Origin: an uncultured Holdemanella sp.
GTDB taxonomy: Bacteria; Bacillota_I; Bacilli_A; Erysipelotrichales; Erysipelotrichaceae
Direction: 5' to 3'
Assembly (NCBI RefSeq): GCF_934754935.1
Contig: NZ_CAKVJB010000029.1
Location: 1 to 29,402 of the forward strand
DNA length: 29,402 nucleotides
This document shows positions 16,542 through 25,100 of the stretch, piece after piece. The notes beneath the pieces were generated by a model that did no database searches, was not told the origin of the DNA, and saw only the letters and a list, made by a program, of their open reading frames with translations. Each line of letters opens with the position of its first letter. Position 1 is the first letter of the stretch. The translations under genes and the position numbers were made by a program.

Positions 16542-17086
16542 TCTTGAAACTCCTCTAATAACTCTTTAGCCACAAGAAACTTCGTTTTATGCTGCTCCAT
16601 CGCTATCTTTTCAATATAGTGATGTGCCTTTTCTTCATTCCAATGATAATTTGAAATCAAAACCAACTTACAATGATCCACCATCTTAAGCTCTAAATAC
16701 TTCTGTTCAAGCTTATTGATCTTCTTTTCATACATCGCAATCTTTGTTTTTAAACTTCGCATCATTTGAAATGCTTCATACAAAACTTGTTTCTTAATGG
16801 GATACGACAAGACTATTATACCACTATCTTTACACTGATATAAAACTTGATCATAGATTTCCTGCTTACATACCATAAGCACTTGTGTATTTAGACTCTT
16901 CGCAAAATTCAAAAGACCACTCATCGTTTGCGAATACAAGATCACCACGACATCAAACTGAGAATTCCTTAACTTACTTAAGGCATCATTATATGTTTTT
17001 GAAAGCACATATTGATAATTGGCCGTATTTTTTAATAAAGCTAAGAAATTCTCATTTCCCACCACTAATACTTTACTTGCCTCCAT
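16538..17086 (-). CDS. ANTAR-domain RNA-binding antiterminator with degenerate receiver domain (NitR-like)
   Basis: The protein has 182 residues. Residues 1-105 resemble a response-regulator receiver (SKVLVVGNENFLALL, FDVVVILYS, GIIVLSYPIKKQVL), but the acidic pocket and phospho-acceptor Asp are missing, so it is probably not controlled by phosphorylation. A coiled coil (about 110-130) leads to the C-terminal ANTAR three-helix bundle (VDHCKLVLISNYHWNEEKAH, then HYIEKIAMEQHKTKFLVAKE). ANTAR proteins bind paired hexaloop hairpins in mRNA leaders and prevent terminator formation. Clostridial homologues such as NitR sit next to glutamine synthetase genes. Here it follows the glnA-like gene at once. 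ATG 17086 is chosen; a GTG at 17092 directly after the glnA stop is possible. Confidence 0.85.
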   Translation of the reverse strand: MEASKVLVVGNENFLALLKNTANYQYVLSKTYNDALSKLRNSQFDVVVILYSQTMSGLLNFAKSLNTQVLMVCKQEIYDQVLYQCKDSGIIVLSYPIKKQVLYEAFQMMRSLKTKIAMYEKKINKLEQKYLELKMVDHCKLVLISNYHWNEEKAHHYIEKIAMEQHKTKFLVAKELLEEFQE

Positions 17087-17092
17087 ACGCAC

Positions 17093-18262
17093 TTACCCAA
17101 CATAAATATCCACTATATCTTTTCCCAATACTTCTTTTAACCAAGTTGAATTCGAAGCTTTTAACTTAGCCTCTTCTAAACTTTGAGGAAGTCTGTTTGT
17201 ATCCTCACTCACAACATCCGTACAAGGATCTGGAATCCAATTCTTTTCAATACCCTCTAAACCTGCATAAATCAATAAGGCATACGCTAAATATATGTTA
17301 CTACTACAATCCGGACTTCTTAACTCCATACGATTCGAACTATGCGTAGCCGGAATACGAATCAATTGATTTCGATTTTGGTAGGACCAAGAAATGAAAC
17401 TAGGCGCCTTATCCTTACCCATACGCTTATAGGAATCTTTTGTTGGATTTAAAAATAAAGTCATCTCTTCAATATGATTTAAAATACCCGCCATAAAAGG
17501 CATCAACAACTCCTCATGATCTTGCACACTCATATTGATATGCATACCATTACCCGGAGCATCCTCAATGGGTTTTGGTGAAAAGTCAGCCACTAAACCT
17601 TGCATATTGGCCAAAGCCTCAACAACCCACTTAAAAGTTGCCGCATTATCCGCTGCCTGTAAAGCCGTTGAATAACGAAAATCAATTTCATTTTGACCCG
17701 GACCCATCTCATGATGTGAAACCTCCGGATCAATACCCATTTCCGATAATGTCAAACAAATTTCACGACGAATATTTTCACCCTTGTCTAAAGGTGCAAT
17801 ATCCATATATCCACCTTGATCTAAAGGAACAAAGGTATTATTGCCATTTTCATCTTGTTTAAATAAATAAAATTCAAATTCCGAACCAAAATTGATTGTG
17901 ATTCCCTTTTCCTTTGCCTTTCTCACAGCCTGCTTCAATATATATCTTGCATCCCTTTCAAAAGGCGTACCATCCGGATACTTAATATCACAATACATAC
18001 GAATGACACTACCATCCATACTTCGCCAAGGAAGAATAGACATCGTATTTGGATCTGGATATAAGAATAAGTCACTATGTATTTCATCTAAAAAACCATC
18101 AATGGCACTGGCATCAAAACTAATACCTTCCATAAAAGCTCTTTTTAATTCGGTTGGTAAAACCGAAACATTTTTTTGTCTACCATAAATATCAAAATAC
18201 GCAAGACGAATAAAACGAACGTCTTGTTCTTCGCAAAAACTCAATACATCTTCATACGTCAT
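17093..18262 (-). CDS. Short type I glutamine synthetase-like protein (GlnA-like), possible sensor
   Basis: The 389-residue protein is clearly of the GS type I family. It keeps FDASAIDGF, GSEFEFYLF, HHEMGPGQNEIDFRY, GNGMHINMS, NPTKDSYKR, NRNQLIRIP and NRMELRSPD, that is, the metal, ATP and glutamate ligands. It is about 55 residues shorter than ordinary GlnA. It lacks the C-terminal tail that interlocks the two hexamers and that Bacillus GS uses to bind GlnR/TnrA, and it has a deletion after GMHINMS. The Glu-flap, normally PGYEAP, reads MGKDKAP with Lys 285 where the catalytic Glu should be. It could be a weak GS or a glutamine-binding regulator; I favour the second because the ANTAR gene follows directly. 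ATG 18262 has GAGG at the right distance; GTG 18271 is less likely. Confidence 0.88.
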   Translation of the reverse strand: MTYEDVLSFCEEQDVRFIRLAYFDIYGRQKNVSVLPTELKRAFMEGISFDASAIDGFLDEIHSDLFLYPDPNTMSILPWRSMDGSVIRMYCDIKYPDGTPFERDARYILKQAVRKAKEKGITINFGSEFEFYLFKQDENGNNTFVPLDQGGYMDIAPLDKGENIRREICLTLSEMGIDPEVSHHEMGPGQNEIDFRYSTALQAADNAATFKWVVEALANMQGLVADFSPKPIEDAPGNGMHINMSVQDHEELLMPFMAGILNHIEEMTLFLNPTKDSYKRMGKDKAPSFISWSYQNRNQLIRIPATHSSNRMELRSPDCSSNIYLAYALLIYAGLEGIEKNWIPDPCTDVVSEDTNRLPQSLEEAKLKASNSTWLKEVLGKDIVDIYVG

Positions 18263-18280
18263 AATTTTCACCTCGAATAA

Positions 18281-18309
18281 TTAATACACTATTTTCATTT
18301 CATTTTCAA
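18281..18309 (-). promoter_or_regulatory. Candidate promoter of the glnA-like/ANTAR operon
   Basis: TTGAAA (18304-18309) and TATTAA (18281-18286) are spaced by 17 bases on the minus strand, leaving a leader of about 12 bases. The match is moderate. No hairpin of the ANTAR type lies in this short leader. Confidence 0.45.
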
Positions 18310-18338
18310 TTATTTTTACATTTCTTTTCAATTTCTTG

Positions 18339-18366
18339 TTGACAACTTCAAATATCCGAATATAAT
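18339..18366 (+). promoter_or_regulatory. Strong consensus promoter of the glnN operon
   Basis: Perfect TTGACA (18339-18344) and TATAAT (18361-18366) with 16-base spacing. Transcription should begin near 18373, seven bases before the terminator hairpin. A promoter this good followed at once by a terminator means control is likely exerted after initiation. I saw no TGTNA-N7-TNACA GlnR/TnrA box here. Confidence 0.88.
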
Positions 18367-18378
18367 AAGTTGCATACA

Positions 18379-18441
18379 TGGCAAGGACGCCAAAGAAAAC
18401 ATAGGTCAAACCTATTGTTTTTCGTGTCCTTGTCTTTTTTT
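18379..18441 (+). promoter_or_regulatory. Leader attenuator of glnN with ANTAR-type hexaloop hairpin
   Basis: Terminator form: GGCAAGGAC (18380-18388) pairs over nine bases with GTCCTTGTC. Further pairing AAAACA/TGTTTT and TAGGT/ACCTA lies above it, and a T7 tail runs from 18435 to 18441. Antiterminator form: TGGC (18379-18382) and GCCA (18389-18392) close the hexaloop AAGGAC, with A at position 1 and G at position 4, the bases required by ANTAR proteins. The two forms share AAGGAC and exclude each other. The expected second hexaloop hairpin just upstream is not clear; with transcription starting near 18373 there is little room for it. Confidence 0.7.
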
Positions 18442-18459
18442 ATGTAAAGGAGAGCCATT

Positions 18460-20550
18460 ATGAAATCGATCGTAGAAGAAATTTTTGGAAGTAAAGTTTT
18501 TGATGAATCTGTTATGCGAGAAAAACTCGCAAAAGATACTTTCCGCGAATTAGAAAAAACCATTCGCGAAGGTAAACAGTTAAATATCAAAATCGCAAAT
18601 GCGGTAGCCCACGCCATGAAAGAATGGGCCCTAGAACAAGGTGCAACACACTATACACACTGGTTCCAGCCAATGACAGGAGTTACAGCTGAAAAGCATG
18701 ATGGCTTTATCAATCCTGATAAAGACGGAAAAGTCATTATGGAATTTAGCGGTAAAGAATTAATCAAAGGTGAACCCGACGCCTCAAGTTTTCCAAATGG
18801 AGGTTTAAGAGCTACATTTGAAGCCAGAGGATATACAGCTTGGGACCCAACAAGCTATGCCTTTATTAAAAACGGCGTTCTTTGTATTCCAACCGCATTC
18901 TGCTCTTACTCAGGACATGCCCTAGATAAGAAAACACCTCTATTAAGAAGTATGCAGGCCATTAATAAACAAGCCTTACGTATTGTAAAATTATTTGGCA
19001 ATGACGATGTTCAAACCATTAAAACAACCGTAGGACCTGAACAAGAATATTTCTTAGTTGATCAAAAATATTATGAACAAAGAAAAGACTTGATCTATAC
19101 AGGACGTACACTATTTGGTGCACCATGCCCTAAAGGACAAGAATTAGAAGATCACTATTTTGGAACAATCAAAACACGTGTTCAAGAATTCATGTCTGAT
19201 TTAAATGAAGAATTATGGAAACTTGGTATCTTGGCTAAAACAGAACACAACGAAGTTGCCCCTGCTCAACATGAATTAGCCCCAATCTTTACAACTACAA
19301 ATATCGCAACCGACCACAACCAATTGACAATGGAATTGATTCAAAGAGTCGCAAAGAAACATGGATTGGTTGCCCTACTTCATGAAAAACCATTTGAAGG
19401 CATCAACGGTAGTGGTAAACACAACAACTGGTCTTTATCTACCGATACAGGAATCAACCTATTAGAACCAGGTGATACACCTCATGAAAACGCACAATTC
19501 TTAGTCTTCTTAGCTGCCATTATTAAAGCTGTTGATGAACACCAAGACTTATTACGATTAAGCGTAGCTACTGCAGGAAACGATCATAGACTAGGTGCCA
19601 ACGAAGCACCTCCAGCTATTATCTCTATTTTCTTGGGTGATGAATTAACCGCTGTATTAAAAGCGATTGAAGAAGATAAACCATATGATGGAAAAGAAAA
19701 AGAATTGATGAAGATTGGTGCTACTGTTCTTCCTAAATTCCCTAAAGATTCTACGGATCGTAACCGTACTTCTCCATTCGCATTTACAGGAAACAAATTC
19801 GAATTCAGAATGCCTGGATCAAACTCAAGTATTGCAGGATGCAATATCGTGTTAAATACAGTTATTGCGGATGAAATCGAAAAATTTGCGGACATCCTAG
19901 AAGCAGCAGATGATTTCGACACTACATTACACGCATTGATCAAAGATACAATCAAAAACCACAAACGCATTATCTTCAACGGCAATGGATATGATGATTC
20001 TTGGGTTGAGGAAGCTGAAAAGCGAGGCTTATTAAACTTAAAGACAACTCCAGATGCCCTTCCATACTTCAAAACCGAAGAAAACATTGCCTTATTTGAA
20101 AGACAAAAAGTTTTATCAAAAGAAGAAGTGGAATCACGATATGAAATCTTAATGGATGAATATGAAAAACAAATCAATATTGAAGCATTGACAATGTTAG
20201 ACATCGTTAAAAAAGACATCTTACCAGCCGCAAGTAAGTTCTCTAAAGAATTAACCGATACCATTTCAAACAAAAAAGCAATTGGCATCGACTTAACATA
20301 CGAACTTGAAACAGCTAAGAAAATCAGTGAATATTTAACCGAAGCCTATCAAGCTTTGGTTACACTTGAAAACGATGTTGAAAAACTTCACAACATTGAT
20401 GATTTTGAAAAATCAGCCTTCTACGTAAGAGACTTCATTATCCAAGACATGGCAAATCTAAGAACACCATGTGACAAACTTGAAGTCATTACTTCTAACT
20501 CAGATTGGCCATTTCCAACTTATGGAAAATTATTATTCGGAATTCTATAA
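18460..20550 (+). CDS. glnN: Type III glutamine synthetase
   Basis: This 696-residue ATP-dependent ammonia-to-glutamine enzyme of the large GS-III class has a length normal for the class (about 700-730). THWFQPMTG, FPNGGLRATFEARGYTAWDP, GPEQEYFLVD, NEVAPAQHELAPIF, GSGKHNNWSLS (near residue 315) and NRTSPFAFTGNKFEFRMPG are typical and cover the active site. AAAGGAGAG precedes the start at a good distance. It is the first gene of the asnB-gltB-gltD cluster and sits behind the leader attenuator. Since the GlnA-like protein is atypical, this is likely the main glutamine-forming enzyme of the locus. Confidence 0.97.
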   Translation: MKSIVEEIFGSKVFDESVMREKLAKDTFRELEKTIREGKQLNIKIANAVAHAMKEWALEQGATHYTHWFQPMTGVTAEKHDGFINPDKDGKVIMEFSGKELIKGEPDASSFPNGGLRATFEARGYTAWDPTSYAFIKNGVLCIPTAFCSYSGHALDKKTPLLRSMQAINKQALRIVKLFGNDDVQTIKTTVGPEQEYFLVDQKYYEQRKDLIYTGRTLFGAPCPKGQELEDHYFGTIKTRVQEFMSDLNEELWKLGILAKTEHNEVAPAQHELAPIFTTTNIATDHNQLTMELIQRVAKKHGLVALLHEKPFEGINGSGKHNNWSLSTDTGINLLEPGDTPHENAQFLVFLAAIIKAVDEHQDLLRLSVATAGNDHRLGANEAPPAIISIFLGDELTAVLKAIEEDKPYDGKEKELMKIGATVLPKFPKDSTDRNRTSPFAFTGNKFEFRMPGSNSSIAGCNIVLNTVIADEIEKFADILEAADDFDTTLHALIKDTIKNHKRIIFNGNGYDDSWVEEAEKRGLLNLKTTPDALPYFKTEENIALFERQKVLSKEEVESRYEILMDEYEKQINIEALTMLDIVKKDILPAASKFSKELTDTISNKKAIGIDLTYELETAKKISEYLTEAYQALVTLENDVEKLHNIDDFEKSAFYVRDFIIQDMANLRTPCDKLEVITSNSDWPFPTYGKLLFGIL

Positions 20551-20572
20551 ACCGGCACATGCCCGGTTTTTC
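20549..20572 (+). terminator. Intergenic terminator between glnN and the asparagine synthase gene
   Basis: AAACCGG pairs with CCGGTTT around a 7-base loop, with five T at the 3' side. The stop codon of glnN is in the 5' arm. It probably terminates only part of the transcripts, giving more glnN than downstream message. Confidence 0.7.
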
Positions 20573-20595
20573 CGTCTATAAAGGAGATGTAATTT

Positions 20596-22179
20596 ATGTG
20601 TACAATTATCGGATATAAATCATTAAAATCAACAAAAGACACCATACATAAAGCTCTAGAAGCTACATACACAAGAGGACCTGACGATGAAAGAATCCAA
20701 CAAGTTGGATGCGGCTATCTAGGCTTTCAAAGACTATCCATCATGGGACTTAGTCCTGAAGGCATGCAGCCATTTGAAAGAAATGGAAACGTAGTCGTTT
20801 GTAACGGTGAAATCTATGGCTTTAGAGCCATCAAGGATGAACTTGAAAAAAGCGGATATACATTTGTATCGCAAAGCGATTGTGAAATCCTTTTACCACT
20901 CTATGAAAAACACGGCTTAGACATGTTTAAAAAGCTCGATGCCGAATACGCATGCATTATTTATGATGCCAAGAAAAACGATTTTATCGCAGCCAGAGAC
21001 CCCATTGGAATCCGTCCATTATTCTATGGTTATGATCAAAATCATAATATCGTCTTTGCGTCCGAAGCTAAAAACCTAGTTTCTATTGTCGAACAAATCT
21101 TTCCATTCCCTCCCGGATACTATTATGCCGATGGTAAATTTACTTGTTACTTGGATATCACAAATGTTGAAAAACCAATTTATTCTGATTTAGAAACCGT
21201 CTGTACAAACATTCACGATAAACTCGTAGAAGGCATCAAAAAAAGATTGGATGCCGATGCCCCACTTGGCTTTTTACTAAGTGGAGGACTTGACTCAAGT
21301 TTAGTATGTGCCATCAGTCAAAAACTATTAAATAAACCCATTGAAACCTATGCGATTGGTATGGATATAGATGCGATTGATTTAAAATATGCCAAAGAAG
21401 TTGCAGACTATATTGGTTCTAACCACCACGAAATTATTATCAATAAAGAAAATGTCTTAAGTGCAATCAAACCCGTCATTAAAACTTTAGCTACTTTTGA
21501 CATCACAACCATTCGCGCCAGCATTGGAATGTACCTAATCTGTAAAGCCATTCACGAACAAAGTAACATTCGCGTATTACTTACTGGAGAAATCAGTGAT
21601 GAATTGTTTGGCTACAAATATACAGATTTTGCCCCAAGCCCTGAAGAATTCCAACAAGAATCTATAAAACGAGTCCATGAACTCTATATGTATGATGTCT
21701 TAAGAGCCGATCGTTGTATTTCCACAAACTCCATCGAAGCTCGCGTTCCCTTTGGCGATCTAGATTTTGTCAAATATGTCATGGCCATTGATCCTGAAAA
21801 GAAAATGAATACATATAATAAAGGAAAATATTTACTTCGCCATGCCTTTGAAAAAGATGAAATCTTACCATACGACATCTTAATGCGAGAAAAAGCCGCC
21901 TTCTCCGATGCGGTAGGACACTCCTTGAGTGATGATATTAAAGAGTATGCTGAAAGTTATTATACGGATGCTGAATTTGAAGAAAAAATCAAAAAGTACA
22001 AATATTGTACTCCATTCACAAAAGAATCCCTGTTGTATCGTGAAATCTTCGAATCTTACTACCCTAACCAAGCGGGTATGATCAAAGATTTCTGGATGCC
22101 AAATAAAAACTGGCAAGGATGCAACGTGAAAGATCCAAGTGCTCGTTATCTATCCAACTATGGAGATAGCGGCAAATAG
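20596..22179 (+). CDS. asnB: Asparagine synthase, glutamine-hydrolysing
   Basis: A 527-residue AsnB-type enzyme making asparagine from aspartate, ATP and glutamine. Cys 2 (MCTIIGYK) is the nucleophile of the class II glutaminase domain (about 1-190), with RLSIMG and VVCNGEIYG as substrate-binding parts. The synthetase domain has the PP-loop SGGLDSS at 229-235 and GEISDELFGYKY, GDLDFVKYVMAI further on. AAAGGAGATG precedes the ATG. It lies between glnN and gltB on the same strand, with only 14 bases to gltB, so it belongs to the nitrogen operon and draws on the glutamine made there. Confidence 0.94.
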   Translation: MCTIIGYKSLKSTKDTIHKALEATYTRGPDDERIQQVGCGYLGFQRLSIMGLSPEGMQPFERNGNVVVCNGEIYGFRAIKDELEKSGYTFVSQSDCEILLPLYEKHGLDMFKKLDAEYACIIYDAKKNDFIAARDPIGIRPLFYGYDQNHNIVFASEAKNLVSIVEQIFPFPPGYYYADGKFTCYLDITNVEKPIYSDLETVCTNIHDKLVEGIKKRLDADAPLGFLLSGGLDSSLVCAISQKLLNKPIETYAIGMDIDAIDLKYAKEVADYIGSNHHEIIINKENVLSAIKPVIKTLATFDITTIRASIGMYLICKAIHEQSNIRVLLTGEISDELFGYKYTDFAPSPEEFQQESIKRVHELYMYDVLRADRCISTNSIEARVPFGDLDFVKYVMAIDPEKKMNTYNKGKYLLRHAFEKDEILPYDILMREKAAFSDAVGHSLSDDIKEYAESYYTDAEFEEKIKKYKYCTPFTKESLLYREIFESYYPNQAGMIKDFWMPNKNWQGCNVKDPSARYLSNYGDSGK

Positions 22180-22193
22180 AAAGGTTGTGTATT

Positions 22194-25100
22194 ATGAATT
22201 TTGAAATTGAACACGATGCCTGCGGTATTGGAACCGTAGTCCAAATTGATGGTAAACAAAGCTATGATGTCGTCGATAAAGCTTTACACATTGTAGAAAA
22301 ACTAGAACATAGAGCTGGTAAAGATGCCAGTGGTAAAGTCGGTGATGGTGTAGGTATCTTACTTCAAATCAGTGATGACTTTTTTAGAAAGACATTAAAA
22401 AAAGACAACATCAAACTTCCACAAAACTATGGTGTCGGTATGTTTTTCTTACCTAGAAATAAACTTCTTTTAAACCAACATAAAAAGATGTTTGAAAAAA
22501 TTGTCGAACAAGAAGGATGTACATTCATCAACTGGAGAAAAGTTCCATGTGATGATTCCATCTTAGGTCAAAAAGCCAAAGATTGCATGCCTAGCATTTA
22601 TCAAGCTTTTGTTTCTGGCGGTCCAGATTTAGAACAAAAACTATATGTGATTCGACGCGAATTTGAAAAGAGCTGTAAAGAAACCTATGTAGCTTCTTTA
22701 AGCAGTCGTACCATTGTCTATAAAGGTATGTTTCTAGTTTCTCAATTAAGAAAATTCTATGTAGACCTTCAAGACAACAACTACAAATCAGCCATCGCAA
22801 TTGTGCACTCCCGTTTTTCAACGAACACAACACCATCTTGGCAAAGAGCCCATCCAAACCGCTATATTGCCCACAACGGTGAAATCAATACCATCCGTGC
22901 TAACGTGAATAAAATGTTAGCGCGTGAAGAAAGTATGCACTCTACATTCTTAGATGAAAACTCAAGTAAGATCTTACCAATCATCAATACATCGGGTTCT
23001 GATTCGGCCATGTTAGATAATGCCCTAGAATTTTTAGTTATGAATGGCATGCCACTTGAAAAAGCCGTAATGATCTTAATTCCTGAGCCATGGAAACATC
23101 AGACAATGGATCAAAAGAAGAAAGATTTCTATCACTACTATGCCACAATGATGGAACCTTGGGATGGTCCAGCCGCTATTTTATTTAGTGATGGACAAAA
23201 AGTAGGAGCTGTATTAGATCGTAATGGACTTCGACCTAGTCGTTACTACCTTACAAGCGACAACATGTTGATTTTATCAAGTGAAGTTGGTGTCTTAGAT
23301 ATTGACGAAAAGAAGATCATCAAAAAATCTCGTTTGGAACCTGGCAAGATGTTACTTGTGGATACCGTCAAAAAAGAATTGATTGAAGACTACGATCTAA
23401 AACAAGCCTATGCCACAAGTAACCCATATGGCGAATGGCTAGACAACCACTTATTACACCTTCAAGACTTACCGGCTCCCGATAAGAAAACACACATCCA
23501 TTCTCAACATGAAAGAGATATTCTTTATAAGATCTTCGGATATACCTATGAAGATGTAAAAGACATTATTTTACCAATGGCCCGCGTTAAACTTGAACCA
23601 ACAAGTGCGATGGGAACCGATATCCCTTTGGCAATTTATTCCCAAAATCATTTAAGTTTATTCCATTATTTTAAACAACTCTTCGCCCAAGTAACCAACC
23701 CACCCATTGATTCTTTACGTGAAGAAGTTGTCACAGATACAACCATCTATATTGGAAGTGATGGAAACTTATTAAAAGATAAATCCGACAACTGTACGGT
23801 ATTAGAGGTCAACAATCCAATTCTTACATCTAGAGATATGGATAAGATTCGCCAATTAAATCGACCAGGATTTAAAAACGAAACCATTTCCCTATTATTC
23901 TATCGCTCGACTTCATTAAAAGAAGCCTTAGATAACTTATTTATTGAATGTGATAAAGCCTACAGAAATGGTGCCAACATCTTGATTCTTAGTGATAAAG
24001 GCGTTGATGAAGGTCATATGGCTATTCCAAGTCTTTTAGCTGTTTCAGCCTTAGAACAACACTTAGTCAAAACCAAAAAGAAAACGGATGTATCCATCAT
24101 TCTAGAAAGTGGCGAACCAAGAGATGTACATCAATTCGCTACATTACTTGGCTATGGTGCAACCGCCATCTATCCATATTTAGCACATGAATGCATTGAA
24201 GAAATGATCCAATTAAATATGTTAGATAAAGAAGTCAATATCGCCATCGATGACTACAATGAAGCCATTTTAAAAGGTATTGTCAAGATTGCCGCTAAAA
24301 TGGGTATTTCAACACTACAATCCTATCAAGGCGCGCAAATCTTTGAAGCGATTGGAATCTCAAAAGATGTCATCGATACCTATTTCACAAATACCATTAG
24401 TGAAGTGGAAGGCATCACTTTAAAAGATATTGAAAATGATTTGATCTACCACCATGATCGTGCTTATGATCCATTAGGACTTACTACCGATACAAGTCTA
24501 GATTCGATTGGATTCCATAAATTAAGAAAAGGCGATGGTAAAGAAGATCACTTATATTCTCCAGAAACAATAGTGAAACTTCAAAGAGCTACACAAACCA
24601 ATGATTATGATTTATTCAAAGAATATTCCAATGAATTAAATTCAAACTCACAAAAACATCATTTGAGAAGTCAATTGCACTTTAAAAAGACACAAAAAAG
24701 TATTCCATTATCGGAAGTGGAAAGTGAATATGAAATCGTAAAACGCTTTAAAACCGGAGCTATGAGCTATGGTTCCATTTCCGAAGAAGCACATACTTGT
24801 ATGGCGATTGCGATGAATCGTTTGGGTGGTAAATCCAATTCAGGTGAAGGTGGCGAAAAACCAGAACGCTTAGGTACAGAAAAGAACTCAGCTATTAAAC
24901 AAGTCGCAAGTGGTCGATTTGGCGTAACTGAAGAATATTTAGTCAGTGCTAAAGAAATCCAAATTAAAATGGCACAAGGCGCAAAACCAGGTGAAGGTGG
25001 ACACTTACCAGGTAAAAAAGTCTATCCTTGGATTGCGAAAACAAGATACTCTACTCCAGGTGTATCTTTGATTTCCCCTCCTCCTCACCACGATATTTAT

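Noticed and set aside
18272..18459. GlnR/TnrA operator in the glutamine synthetase intergenic region
   Set aside because: I looked for TGTNA-N7-TNACA and saw no convincing match; control by the leader hairpin explains the region better.
19584..20288. Minus-strand frame of 234 codons inside glnN
   Set aside because: It is an antisense shadow of a strongly conserved enzyme; the translation shows no domain and there is no ribosome site.
22185..22193. TTG start for gltB
   Set aside because: It directly abuts the AAAGG site, leaving no spacing, whereas ATG 22194 is nine bases away and gives a short leader before the catalytic Cys.
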